From NCBI RefSeq assembly GCF_022829605.1, contig NZ_JAKSYD010000077.1:62001-126000 (forward strand): DNA of 64,000 nucleotides, written 5' to 3'. Every line of letters begins with the position of its first letter. Positions within the stretch are counted from its first letter, which is position 1. The notes beneath the pieces are model-generated. The model had not been told where the DNA came from. It did no database searches and saw nothing but the letters and a program-made list of their open reading frames with translations. Origin of the DNA: Methylobacterium sp. E-065 (lineage in GTDB: Bacteria > Pseudomonadota > Alphaproteobacteria > Rhizobiales > Beijerinckiaceae). The position numbers were made by a program, and so were the translations under genes. Positions 7,526-15,946 of this stretch are shown here, one piece after another.

Positions 7526-8904
7526 CACTCGGCGGCGGCGACCTTGCTGTCCGTGCCCATCGGCTGGGGCGGCTGATCGGTGATGTGGGTGCCGATGGCG
7601 ACCGGATGGGCCATGACCTCGTTGAGCTTGGCCATGTCGAGCTCACCCTCCCAGCGGCTGATCACCACGCAGGCGACGCCGTTGCCCACGAGGTTGGTGA
7701 GCGCGCGGCACTCGGACATGAACTTGTCGATGCCGAGCACCAGGGTCATGGCAGCCACCGGGACCGGGCTGTTGGGAATCGCCGACAGCGTCGCCGCCAG
7801 GGTGATGAAGCCCGCGCCGGTGACGCCCGATGCGCCCTTCGAGGTCAGCATCGCTACCAGGATGATGGTTGCATATTGCGAGAAGGTCAGATCCGCACCC
7901 ACCGCCTGCGCCAGGAACAGGGTGGCGAGCGTCATGTAGATGTTGGTGCCGTCGAGGTTGAAGGAGTACCCCGTGGGCACCACCAGACCGACGACCGAGT
8001 CGGAGGCGCCGAGCCGGCGCATCTTGGTCATGAGTTGCGGCAGCACCGTCTCGGACGAGGAGGTGCCGACCACGATCAGCAATTCGTCCTTGATGTAGGC
8101 GAGGAAGCGCAGGATCGAGAAGCCCGCCACCCGGGCGATCGAGCCGAGCACCACGAGGACGAACAGGATCGCGGTGACGTAGAAGGTGCCGACCAGCCAT
8201 GCGAGGTCGTAGACCTTCTGGATGCCGTACTCGCCGATGGTGAACGCCATGGCGCCGAAGGCGCCGACGGGGGCGAGCTTCACCACGATGCCGATGATCT
8301 TGAAGAAGATCTGCCCGGCGGTGTCGATCGCGTGGTTCACCGAGGCCGCACGCTCGCCCAGGCTCGTCACCACGACGCCGGTGAGGATCGAGATCAGCAG
8401 CACCTGCAGCAGGTCGCCGGTGGCGAAGGGATCGAAGAAGCTCTTGGGGATGATCGCCAGGATGTGGGCGACGGTGGAATCGGCCGCTGCCTTGTTGGCG
8501 TAGGTGGCGACCTTGCTGGCATCGAGCTTCGACGGATCGGCGTTGAAGCCGGCGCCAGGCTTGATCACCTCACCGACCAGCACGCCGACCAGCAGCGCCA
8601 GGGTGGAGACCACCTCGAAATAGAACAGCGCCTTCACGCCGACCCGGCCGACCTTCTTGAGATCGCCCACCGATGCGATGCCGTGCACGATGGTGCAGAA
8701 GATGATCGGCGCGATCATCATCTTGATCAGCGCGATGAAGGCGTCGCCGAGCCACTTCATCGCCTTGCCGGTGGCCGGGTCGTACCAGCCGAGCAGCACG
8801 CCGAGCGCGATGGCGATCAGAACCTGGATGTAGAGCACCTTGTACCAGGGCTCGCGCGGCGCGGCGGCCGGACCTGTCGCGTGGATTGCCTGTGCCATGT
8901 CCAT
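7525..8904 (-). CDS. dctA: C4-dicarboxylate:cation symporter DctA
   Basis: A 459-residue member of the DAACS (glutamate/aspartate and dicarboxylate) symporters, which import succinate, fumarate and malate. The family motifs are intact: the serine-rich re-entrant loop [17 protein letters not shown], then [19 protein letters not shown], and [20 protein letters not shown]. Several hydrophobic helices run from residue about 20. Start is the ATG at 8904 giving MDMAQAI; the longer frame lacks family support. Its end overlaps a ROK kinase gene. DctB/DctD-type regulators are not in the window, and I saw no clear sigma-54 promoter upstream. Confidence 0.95.
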   Translation of the reverse strand: MDMAQAIHATGPAAAPREPWYKVLYIQVLIAIALGVLLGWYDPATGKAMKWLGDAFIALIKMMIAPIIFCTIVHGIASVGDLKKVGRVGVKALFYFEVVSTLALLVGVLVGEVIKPGAGFNADPSKLDASKVATYANKAAADSTVAHILAIIPKSFFDPFATGDLLQVLLISILTGVVVTSLGERAASVNHAIDTAGQIFFKIIGIVVKLAPVGAFGAMAFTIGEYGIQKVYDLAWLVGTFYVTAILFVLVVLGSIARVAGFSILRFLAYIKDELLIVVGTSSSETVLPQLMTKMRRLGASDSVVGLVVPTGYSFNLDGTNIYMTLATLFLAQAVGADLTFSQYATIILVAMLTSKGASGVTGAGFITLAATLSAIPNSPVPVAAMTLVLGIDKFMSECRALTNLVGNGVACVVISRWEGELDMAKLNEVMAHPVAIGTHITDQPPQPMGTDSKVAAAE

Positions 8905-9145
8905 CCCGTGCGACTGCCGCGCACCCTCCCGATTTGGTTGCACGCTAGCGACTCTCGTCCCGCGCCTCAACGGCAGGTCGGTAATCTACCGGGAACCAAC
9001 CGTGACAAAAACCTGTCGATCCCACCAGTAAAGTACTTCTCCCGACCGACATTCGCGCTCATCCCATGAAGCGCGGCTATTTTTTGACTGCCGCCGGATT
9101 TTGCCGTCCGTCCAACGGCGTTCAGAGACATTCCGGAGGTTTTCC

Positions 9146-9574
9146 GTGGCTGTGCGTCATTGGGCCGGGGCCGCGTTGCTCGGCGGCCTCTTGTCCTGCG
9201 TCCTGTCCGCTCCGGCCTCGGCCGGAATCGTCGCCCAGATCGACCAGGGGCGCCAGAGGATGCGCGTCTTCGTCGATGGCTATCCCGCCTATGACTGGCC
9301 GGTGTCCACCGCCCGGAACGGCTACGTCACGCCCAACGGCCGGTTCCGGGTCGGGCTGATGGCCCCGATGTGGCGCTCGCGCAAATATCACGGCGCGCCG
9401 ATGCCGCACGCCATGTTCTTCCGGGGCGGCTACGCGATCCACGGCACCTACGCGACGGGCTCGCTCGGGCGCCGGGCCAGCCACGGCTGCATCCGCCTGT
9501 CGCCGGGTCACGCGGCCGCCCTGTTTCAATTGGCGCGCAACCGGGGTGGGGCGGCGGTGGTGATCCGCAACTGA
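9146..9574 (+). CDS. Exported L,D-transpeptidase (YkuD/ErfK domain)
   Basis: A 142-residue secreted protein. The signal peptide is RHWAGAALLGGLLSCVLS with cleavage near APASA/GIV. The YkuD domain fills the rest and ends with the catalytic signature HGTYATGSLGRRASHGCIRL, which carries His, Ser-His-Gly and the nucleophile Cys. These enzymes cross-link peptidoglycan through meso-DAP or anchor proteins to it in the periplasm. The GTG at 9146 is chosen because GGAGG lies 7 bases before it and it gives a proper signal peptide. A monocistronic gene, ending convergently with the CYTH-like gene. Confidence 0.9.
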   Translation: MAVRHWAGAALLGGLLSCVLSAPASAGIVAQIDQGRQRMRVFVDGYPAYDWPVSTARNGYVTPNGRFRVGLMAPMWRSRKYHGAPMPHAMFFRGGYAIHGTYATGSLGRRASHGCIRLSPGHAAALFQLARNRGGAAVVIRN

Positions 9575-9606
9575 GGCCGGGCGGACCGGGCTCCCACATA
9601 CAAAGA

Positions 9607-9635
9607 GGGCCGCGGCGCATCATGCGCCACGGCCC
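9607..9635. terminator. Bidirectional terminator hairpin
   Basis: Inverted repeat with arms gggccgcggcgca (9607-9619) and tgcgccacggccc (9623-9635), one mismatch, loop TCA. It lies between the converging ends of the L,D-transpeptidase and the CYTH-like gene, so it could stop transcription from both sides. Confidence 0.7.
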
Positions 9636-9672
9636 GGATATCACCGTCGTACCGGCTTAGCCGGTCGGCGCC

Positions 9673-10686
9673 TCAGGTCTGCTGCTGGGTGCGGCGGGGG
9701 CGCACGGTCCAGCGCTCGAACATCGAACCCGGATCCTCACTTTTTCCGTCCTTGGCCTCGCCGCCGTGCTCCGGCTGCTGGTGGATCGCCGCGCCGAGCG
9801 CCTGCGACAGGCTCTCGATCACATCGTCGATGCGGGTGTCGCCGTGCAGCGAGTCCGGCGCACTGGCCTGTGCGGCGGGGGCCTCCTGGTGGACCGACTG
9901 ATGGACGACGGGCTCCGGTGCGGGCGGCGGGGCTTCCGGCTCGGCGTGGTGCTCGGGCTCCGGTGCGATGTGCTCAGCGGCGACCGGCAGGGCCTCGACG
10001 GGCTCCGGCGCAGGTGGCGGCGCGACGGGGGCGGCCGGAACGGGAACGGGAACCGGGGCGGCTTGCGGTGCCGGGGGCGGCGCCACGATACGGCGCATTG
10101 CACCGAGCGCGCCTTCGTCCGACTCGGAGGACCGGGGGCTGCTGCCATAGCGGCCGAAGCCGAACCGGGGTTCGATCAGGTCGAGCACGGCGTCGAGGGC
10201 CGCATTGTTCAGGGGAACCTCTTCCTGGGCCGGCACGCCCTGGATCGCCAGCGCTTGACGCTCGAACGCCGGATCGCTGCTGACCTCCCGCCCGAACCAC
10301 GTTGGCGTCTGGAAGCCCGCCGCATCGCCGTCGTTGTCGAAGGCGATGCTGACCAGATCGAGGCTGCCGGGGGTGACGTAGCGGTCGATGGCGATCTCGC
10401 GCCCGCCGATCGTCAGCGTGGTGCGGTCGTAGGCGGCCTTGCCGGGGCACACGTCGAGCAGCGCATCGCCATGGGCGCGCGGCACGTCGGTCCGCTCTTC
10501 GACCGGGACGCCGTCGGGCCCCTTGTTGAGGAGCACCAGCTGGCACTGCTGCCCGTCGACCCGCACGAAGGAGGACCGGCCTCCCTGTGCCGCGAAGTGG
10601 CCCTCGGTGATGCGGGCGCCACCGCGCTCCTTGCGGATCAGCCGGACCAGCGATGGGGCGACCAGAAATCGGCGAACGGTGCTCAT
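9673..10686 (-). CDS. CYTH-like domain protein with Pro/Ala-rich tail, likely inactive enzyme
   Basis: A 337-residue protein. Residues 1-150 align with the CYTH (triphosphate tunnel) fold: RRFLVAP at the start, REIAIDRYVTPGSLDLVSIA near residue 105, and TPTWFGREVSSDPAFERQAL near 130, matching the family pattern P-W-[LF]-G-[RK]-E-V. The usual N-terminal ExExK acidic motif is absent (MSTVRRFLV), so metal-dependent triphosphatase or cyclase chemistry looks lost. Residues about 200-300 are rich in Pro, Ala, Glu and Val, followed by a short charged C-terminus. Start is ATG at 10686. Function is unknown. The CYTH assignment rests on my pattern reading and needs a profile search. Confidence 0.7.
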   Translation of the reverse strand: MSTVRRFLVAPSLVRLIRKERGGARITEGHFAAQGGRSSFVRVDGQQCQLVLLNKGPDGVPVEERTDVPRAHGDALLDVCPGKAAYDRTTLTIGGREIAIDRYVTPGSLDLVSIAFDNDGDAAGFQTPTWFGREVSSDPAFERQALAIQGVPAQEEVPLNNAALDAVLDLIEPRFGFGRYGSSPRSSESDEGALGAMRRIVAPPPAPQAAPVPVPVPAAPVAPPPAPEPVEALPVAAEHIAPEPEHHAEPEAPPPAPEPVVHQSVHQEAPAAQASAPDSLHGDTRIDDVIESLSQALGAAIHQQPEHGGEAKDGKSEDPGSMFERWTVRPRRTQQQT

Positions 10687-11005
10687 GAACTCAATACCCC
10701 TCCGCGTGGTCGGCGGCGCGCCGATCCGGCGGACACCCTTCGGATCGCCTGCCCGGACACGCGGGAGCAAATGGAACGGCGGCGTACGACGTCTAAGCTG
10801 TGCTGCAACGCCGTATTCACCCGTACCCAATCGCTTCCGTCGCCAAACTCCGGGCGGCGACAACATGAGAGAATAAATCGCTAAGCAAAAACGTGCCGAA
10901 ATCAAGACCGAACCGTGGACAAGACTCGGTCGCCGACCGTCCTGTCCCCGCTATCCCGACTTTACGCCCAGCTTTCGCAACCCAGGTTAAAGGAAATTCG
11001 GAGCG

Positions 11006-11416
11006 TCAGTCCGCCGGCTCGAAATTCATGGCGGCGCCGTTCATGCAGTAGCGCAGGCCGGTGGGGGCGGGGCCGTCGTCGAAGACGTGGCCGAGATGAC
11101 CCTGGCAGCGCGCGCAATGCACCTCGGTGCGGACCATCCAATGGCTGCGGTCCACCGTGGTCTCCACGGACCCGTCGATCGGCTCGAAGAAGCTCGGCCA
11201 GCCGGTGCCGGACTCGAACTTGGTGCCCTGCTCGAACAGCGGCTGGCCGCAGCCGGCGCAGGTGAAGGTGCCGGGGCGCTTCTCGGCGAGCAGGCAGCTC
11301 GTGCCGGCCCGCTCGGTGCCGTGCTCGCGCAGGACCCGGTACTGCTCGGGCGTAAGAGACTCGCGCCACTCGGTGTCGCTGCGGGTATCCGGGCTGGTGG
11401 TCGACGTGTCCGCCAT
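11006..11416 (-). CDS. msrB: Peptide-methionine (R)-S-oxide reductase
   Basis: A 136-residue MsrB, full length for the family, cytoplasmic. It reduces the R-epimer of methionine sulfoxide in proteins. Two CxxC zinc sites are visible (CAGC near residue 50 and CARC near 100), the core [32 protein letters not shown] with the catalytic Cys, and the final NGAAMNFEP. Start is ATG at 11416 with GGGAG just upstream. A longer reading frame upstream overlaps the YihY gene and has no family similarity. It follows the YihY gene by 68 bp on the same strand. Confidence 0.96.
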   Translation of the reverse strand: MADTSTTSPDTRSDTEWRESLTPEQYRVLREHGTERAGTSCLLAEKRPGTFTCAGCGQPLFEQGTKFESGTGWPSFFEPIDGSVETTVDRSHWMVRTEVHCARCQGHLGHVFDDGPAPTGLRYCMNGAAMNFEPAD

Positions 11417-11484
11417 GGTGATCTCCCTTGTCGCACCGTCATATAGGTGCAAACCGGGGTATTCGGCAGTCCCGCCCCGTACAG

Positions 11485-12678
11485 TCAGGCCGCCGCACCC
11501 ACGGTGTCGGCCATCCTGGCCCGCCGCTGCCCGATCGGGAGCGGCGCCCCCGTTGTGGTGTCGCGCCCGGTCTGGTGCTCCAATTCGGCATTGATCTCGC
11601 CGCCGAGCAGCACGATCGTTGAGGAGATCCAGATCCAGGTCATGAAGCCGATCACCGCGCCGAGGGAGCCGTAGGTCTCGTTGTAGGTGCCGAAATTCGC
11701 GACGTACCAGGAGAACATCAGCGAGGCGACGAGCCAGAGCAGGCCCGCCACGACGCTTCCCACGCCGACCCAGCGCCAGCGGGCGTGCTCCCGGCTCGGG
11801 CCGAAGCGGTAGAGCACGGAGAGGCCGCCCAGCAGCACGATCAGGATCGCCGGCCAGCGCAAAGCGGCGAGCAGCCACGCGGTCGAGCCGAGGCCCAGGA
11901 AGTTCAGCGCCACCGGCACCACCACGATCACGTTGAGCGCGATGATGATGAACAGGAGGGCCCCGATCGTGAAGGTCAGGGAGCGGAGGTTCAGCCAGAA
12001 GAAGTTCCGCTTCTCCTCCTCCTCGTAGACCACGTTCAGCGCGTCGAACATCGCCTTCATGGCGGCGTTGGCGCTCCAGAGCGACAGCAGCAGGCTCGAG
12101 AAGAACGTGATGCTGAGCGAGCCGCTGCCCTTGGCGGCGATGCGCTTGACCTGATCGCCGATCAGCTCGACCGCCCCGGCGGGCAGCACGGCGTGGAGCT
12201 GCGCGAGATGCTCGTTGATGGCGTTCACGTCCGCGAACAGGCCGTAGCAGGTAACCAGCGCGGCGATCGCCGGGAACAGCGACAGCAGGGTGTAGAAGGT
12301 GACGCCTGCGGCAACCGCCAGGACCCGGTCCTTGTTGAACTCCAGGTAGACCCGGACCGCGATGTCCTTCCAGCCGGCTCGCGTCATCTCGGCGGGGGTC
12401 TCGGCGGTGCGGCCGCGCTCGGGCTGGGTCGCCACGGTGAGCTGCGCGGCGCGGCCCGAGATCGAGCGCGCGCCGGGGGCGACGTTCCTGCGCGGATCCT
12501 TGTCCGCGGTCACCGCGCGGGCGGGTTCGGGATCGGCCGGCGGTTCAGCGGTTGCACGGGGCACCGGCTCACCCCGCCGGGCCGCCGCCAGGGTCACCAG
12601 CGCCGATCCGAGCATCAGGATCCACAGGATCGAGCCGGTCTCAGAGGGTCCGGTCGAGCGTGAGGGTGGCGGGGTCAT
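11485..12678 (-). CDS. YihY/BrkB-family membrane protein
   Basis: A 397-residue integral membrane protein. After an N-terminal helix ([16 protein letters not shown]) and a disordered Pro/Arg-rich stretch to about residue 110, the YihY domain follows: [56 protein letters not shown], and later helices to [19 protein letters not shown] with [14 protein letters not shown]. The family was once called ribonuclease BN, but that was a misassignment; its role is unproven and is thought to be in transport or envelope. Start is ATG at 12678. It diverges from uvsE across 128 bp. Confidence 0.9.
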   Translation of the reverse strand: MTPPPSRSTGPSETGSILWILMLGSALVTLAAARRGEPVPRATAEPPADPEPARAVTADKDPRRNVAPGARSISGRAAQLTVATQPERGRTAETPAEMTRAGWKDIAVRVYLEFNKDRVLAVAAGVTFYTLLSLFPAIAALVTCYGLFADVNAINEHLAQLHAVLPAGAVELIGDQVKRIAAKGSGSLSITFFSSLLLSLWSANAAMKAMFDALNVVYEEEEKRNFFWLNLRSLTFTIGALLFIIIALNVIVVVPVALNFLGLGSTAWLLAALRWPAILIVLLGGLSVLYRFGPSREHARWRWVGVGSVVAGLLWLVASLMFSWYVANFGTYNETYGSLGAVIGFMTWIWISSTIVLLGGEINAELEHQTGRDTTTGAPLPIGQRRARMADTVGAAA

Positions 12679-12806
12679 GGGTCGGAACGGGCCGTGCGCG
12701 CGGAACTGCCGCGCTCAGGGGGCCAAACGTCGCCGCGCCGCCGCCGTTCCGCCAATCTTGGCCCTTCCGGCGGGGACGCAAGCGCTTTCCGCGCGTTGTG
12801 CGTCTT

Positions 12807-13880
12807 ATGGTCGATCAGCCCCGCCTCGGTTTCTGCTGCAAGTTCATTCTGGATGAGCCGCCCGGCACGCATGCCACGCTCAAGGCGGAGCGGGAGGCGA
12901 CGCTCCACATGAACCTGACCAGCGTGACGATGGCGTATCTCGCCAAGCTGGAGCCTGCGGCCCGGCGGACGAAGCTCTCCGGACTGGTGGCGCATAACCT
13001 CGACGCGCTGGCCCGCCAGATCGCCTGGGTCGGCGCCCGGCCGCCGATGGAGCGCCTGCTGCGCATGGCGAGTAACGTCCTGCCGGGCTACACCCACCCG
13101 ATCGCGCAGCCGATCTACGCCGAGCCCGAGATGGTGGCGCTGGTCGATCGCGGGCTTGCGGAGGCAGGCGCCCTGGCGCGTCGGCTCGGGGTGCGGTTGA
13201 GCTTCCACCCGGGCCCGTTCTGCCTGCTGGCGAGCCGGAATCCGGCGGCCATCGCCAATGGCCTGTCGGAACTCGACTACCACGCCGAAATCTTCGACCG
13301 GATGGGCTATGGCGGCGGCTGGCATCCGCACGGCGCCCACATCAACATCCACGTCGGGGCCGGTGACCCCGGCGTCGCGGGGTTCCGAGAGACGCTGCCC
13401 AGGGCGAGCCAGGTCGCGCGCGACCTCATCACCGTGGAGAACGACGAGAACGTGTTCGGCCTCGAGGCCGTGCTGCAACTCGCCGACATCGTGCCGGTGG
13501 TGCTCGATCTCCACCACCATTGGGTCCAGAGCGGCGGCGAATATCTCGAACCGGACGATCCCCGCATCGCCCGGGTGAAGGAGTCCTGGCGCGGGATCCG
13601 GCCGATCGCCCATATCAGCGTATCGCGCGAGGCCGTGATCGCGGATTCCAATCCGGAGGCCCTCCCCGACTTCCCGGCGCTGCGCGAAGCCGGCCACGCG
13701 GTCCGGGACCTCGCCGCCCATTCCGACCTGATGTGGAACCGGGCGGTGAACGACCTCGTGGCCCGCCACCTGGTCTGGGCGGACTTCGAGATCGAGGCCA
13801 AGGCGAAGAACCGCGCCTCGATGCAGATCGCCCGCTACATCACCGAACGGGAGCAGGCCGCCGCGATCGCCGCCGAATGA
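12807..13880 (+). CDS. uvsE: UV damage endonuclease UvsE/UVDE family
   Basis: A 357-residue TIM-barrel nuclease-like protein. The UVDE pattern is seen in LGFCCKF at the start, NLDALARQIAWV near 80, LSFHPGPFCLLASRNP near 140, ELDYHAEIFDRMGYGGGW, INIHVGAG, LITVENDENVFGL, and VVLDLHHHWVQ, which supply the His, Asp and Glu metal ligands. The family nicks DNA 5' to UV photoproducts and other distortions. The start ATG at 12807 gives MVDQPRLG, the usual N-terminal strand; the longer frame upstream overlaps the divergent YihY promoter region. Presence beside a methionine sulfoxide reductase suggests a stress-related neighbourhood, but that is inference. Confidence 0.85.
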   Translation: MVDQPRLGFCCKFILDEPPGTHATLKAEREATLHMNLTSVTMAYLAKLEPAARRTKLSGLVAHNLDALARQIAWVGARPPMERLLRMASNVLPGYTHPIAQPIYAEPEMVALVDRGLAEAGALARRLGVRLSFHPGPFCLLASRNPAAIANGLSELDYHAEIFDRMGYGGGWHPHGAHINIHVGAGDPGVAGFRETLPRASQVARDLITVENDENVFGLEAVLQLADIVPVVLDLHHHWVQSGGEYLEPDDPRIARVKESWRGIRPIAHISVSREAVIADSNPEALPDFPALREAGHAVRDLAAHSDLMWNRAVNDLVARHLVWADFEIEAKAKNRASMQIARYITEREQAAAIAAE

Positions 13881-13925
13881 CGCCCGGTCTCGACGCCTCC
13901 GCCGGACCGCTTTAGGCAATCCGGC

Positions 13926-14477
13926 ATGAAGACCGCCGATTGCAATATCCTCATCGTCCCGGGCCTCGGGGGCTCCGAGGAAGACCACTGGCAGGCCCGC
14001 TGGGCCAGCCGGCTCACCACCGCGCGCGTGGTCGCGCAGGACGACTGGCACGCGCCGACGCCCGAAGCGTGGTGCGGACGGATCGCCGAGGCGGTCTCGG
14101 CCGCAACCCGGCCGGTGATCCTGATCGCCCACAGCCTCGGCGTGGTGGCGAGCGTCGAGGCGGTGCCGCTGTTCCCCGCGGGCGTGGTGCGTGGCGCCCT
14201 GCTGGTCTCCGTCCCCGACGTGGAGGAGGCGTTGGGCCTGCCCGATGCGGTGCGCGCCTTCGCGCCGGTGCCGCGGGACCCCCTGCCCTTCCCCTCCGTG
14301 CTCGTTGCCAGTCGCACAGACCCCTATTGCCGCTACGACCGGGCGGATGATTTCGCCCATGCCTGGGGCTCACTGACGGTCGATGCGGGCGAATCCGGCC
14401 ACATCAACGTCGCGAGCGGGCACGGGCCGTGGCCCGAGGGGTTGATGCGGCTCGCGGGGTTCTTGAAGGGGTTGTAG
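13926..14477 (+). CDS. Small alpha/beta hydrolase, RBBP9/YdeN family
   Basis: A 183-residue serine hydrolase. The family start ILIVPGLGGSEEDHWQARW is present, the nucleophile elbow is HSLGV (Ser near residue 70), the acid is in ASRTDPYC, and the His in ESGHINVASGHGPWPEG. Full length and single domain, with no signal peptide, so probably cytoplasmic. Substrates of the family are mostly unknown. It follows uvsE by 45 bp on the same strand and may share its transcript. Confidence 0.88.
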   Translation: MKTADCNILIVPGLGGSEEDHWQARWASRLTTARVVAQDDWHAPTPEAWCGRIAEAVSAATRPVILIAHSLGVVASVEAVPLFPAGVVRGALLVSVPDVEEALGLPDAVRAFAPVPRDPLPFPSVLVASRTDPYCRYDRADDFAHAWGSLTVDAGESGHINVASGHGPWPEGLMRLAGFLKGL

Positions 14478-14650
14478 ACTGAGTTGTGCTCGGCATTGCA
14501 GCGCCGTCCAACTGGCCGTGCTGAACGCCGCACGCCTCTGGCCCGGATCCAGCGGTAGACGCAGGTCGCGTTAACGCGCCGTTTACCACCGCCCCCTTCA
14601 GTGGGGGCCGCGGGCGGTGCTTCGGCCCGAGGCCGCCCCGGGAGAGAATC

Positions 14651-14875
14651 GTGACGCGCAAAGAGCTTTTGGAACGACTCGAGGTGGTTCAGACCGCCCT
14701 CGGGCAGCGGGCCCAGGCCAACTTCAACAGCTCGCTGTTCAACGACGTGGCGCTGCTCAAGCGCATCGAAGCCTTCGAGGCGAAGGTCGGTGAGGCCGAG
14801 AAGCCGAAAGTCGCCGACTACACCGGCAACATGTTCACCCGCATCGCCAACCGCCGCGCCGCGGGCGCCAAGTAG
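14651..14875 (+). CDS. Small conserved-looking protein of unknown function
   Basis: A 74-residue protein, mostly charged and helical (KELLERLEVVQTALGQRAQA, then LLKRIEAFEAKVGEAEKPK), with no signal peptide or membrane segment. Start is GTG at 14651, preceded by GGGAGAG at good spacing. It ends 15 bp before the converging ycjF gene. A GC-rich hairpin at about 14588-14618 lies upstream and could end the hydrolase transcript. I do not recognise the family. Confidence 0.6.
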   Translation: MTRKELLERLEVVQTALGQRAQANFNSSLFNDVALLKRIEAFEAKVGEAEKPKVADYTGNMFTRIANRRAAGAK

Positions 14876-14889
14876 CGCGCTACGCAACG

Positions 14890-15936
14890 TTATTTCGGTT
14901 CCGCTTGAACCGCGCGCAGCAGCTCCCCGGCAACGTCGGCGAGCCGCGGCGGCGCTTCCCGTACGAAGGGGAGCGGCCGGCAGACATTGAGGGCGGCGAG
15001 GCCGAAGCGGGCGGTCATCAGCCCGTTGAGCACCCCCTCCCCCAGCTTGGCGGAGATCCGGGCCGCGATCCCGAGACCCAGCACCTGCTGCATCACGCTC
15101 TCGCCGACCGCCATTCCGCCGGTGACGGTGAGGTGCGCAAGCGCCGCACGCCCTAGCCGCAGGAAGCCGAGGAAACCCGGTCGCCCGCCGTAGATCGCCG
15201 CGATCCGGCGCAGCAGCCGCACGGCGGCGAAGACTACGAAGGCCACATCCACGATCGCCCGGGGGCTCAAAGCCGTCACCGCCGAGACCTGCTTGGCCGA
15301 AGCCGCGATGGCGTTGCAGGCCTGCCGGTCGAGGCCCGACAGCAATTCGTGCTCGGCGAGGCCGATTCGGTCGTCCACGTCGAGGATCGCGTCGGCGGCG
15401 GCGTCGATCCGGGCGCGGCCCGCCGAGAGGGCGTCGCGATCGGCGTAGAAGGCCGACAGCGCCTGCACCACCGACTGCGCGCCTGTGTGGTCGCGGGTGC
15501 TCACGGCGTCGAGGGCGGCTTGGCGCAGGCGCTCGATCTTCCGCTCGCGCCGCAGGCCGGCGAGTTCCCGCACGACAATTGCGAGCAGCGCCAGCCCGGC
15601 GAGGCCCAGCAGCGCGAGCGCCACCCAACCGAGCCACGGCGCGGCCTGGAACAGGTCGGAGATCATCCGCTCGACCGAGAGCCCGACCCCGAGGGAGACG
15701 AGGCCGCCGACCGCCGACAGGAATAGCGCCCCCCAGGGCGAGCGCCGCTTGGGCGCCACCGGCACCGCTACGCCATCGGCGGCATCGACGATTTCGAAGG
15801 GCTCCTCGACGATCCGCGTCTGCGGCCCGGCCGAGAGGGGCGTGGTGGTCACGCTCTCGTTCGGCGGCGGTTCCGCTGTGAGCCGGAAGGCGCGGGGTTT
15901 CTGGCCCGAGGTCATGGCTGAGAGCTCCGCAGACAC
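14890..15936 (-). CDS. YcjF/TIGR01620 family membrane protein (UPF0283)
   Basis: A 348-residue inner-membrane protein. Residues 1-60 are disordered; two helices follow (LFLSAVGGLVSLGVGLSVER and WLGWVALALLGLAGLALLAI), then a soluble helical region and a DUF697-like C-terminal part (VDVAFVVFAAVRLLRRIAAI, GRPGFLGFLRLGRAALAH). YcjF is paired with YcjX across proteobacteria, and that pair is kept here with only 10 bp between the genes. The pair is linked to stress responses in enterobacteria, with no known biochemistry. Start is taken as ATG at 15936; an ATG 21 bp in is possible. Confidence 0.87.
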   Translation of the reverse strand: MSAELSAMTSGQKPRAFRLTAEPPPNESVTTTPLSAGPQTRIVEEPFEIVDAADGVAVPVAPKRRSPWGALFLSAVGGLVSLGVGLSVERMISDLFQAAPWLGWVALALLGLAGLALLAIVVRELAGLRRERKIERLRQAALDAVSTRDHTGAQSVVQALSAFYADRDALSAGRARIDAAADAILDVDDRIGLAEHELLSGLDRQACNAIAASAKQVSAVTALSPRAIVDVAFVVFAAVRLLRRIAAIYGGRPGFLGFLRLGRAALAHLTVTGGMAVGESVMQQVLGLGIAARISAKLGEGVLNGLMTARFGLAALNVCRPLPFVREAPPRLADVAGELLRAVQAEPK

Positions 15937-15946
15937 ACAGACATCG

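Noticed and set aside
7264..9069. A 601-residue plus-strand frame antisense to dctA.
   Set aside because: His/Asp/Arg-rich antisense frame over a certain transporter gene, a common artefact in high-GC DNA.
12552..12806. N-terminal extension of UvsE.
   Set aside because: It overlaps the YihY gene start on the other strand, and the family N-terminus begins at 12807.
12675..14360. A 561-residue minus-strand frame opposite uvsE.
   Set aside because: Antisense shadow of a well-supported gene, with no recognisable domain.
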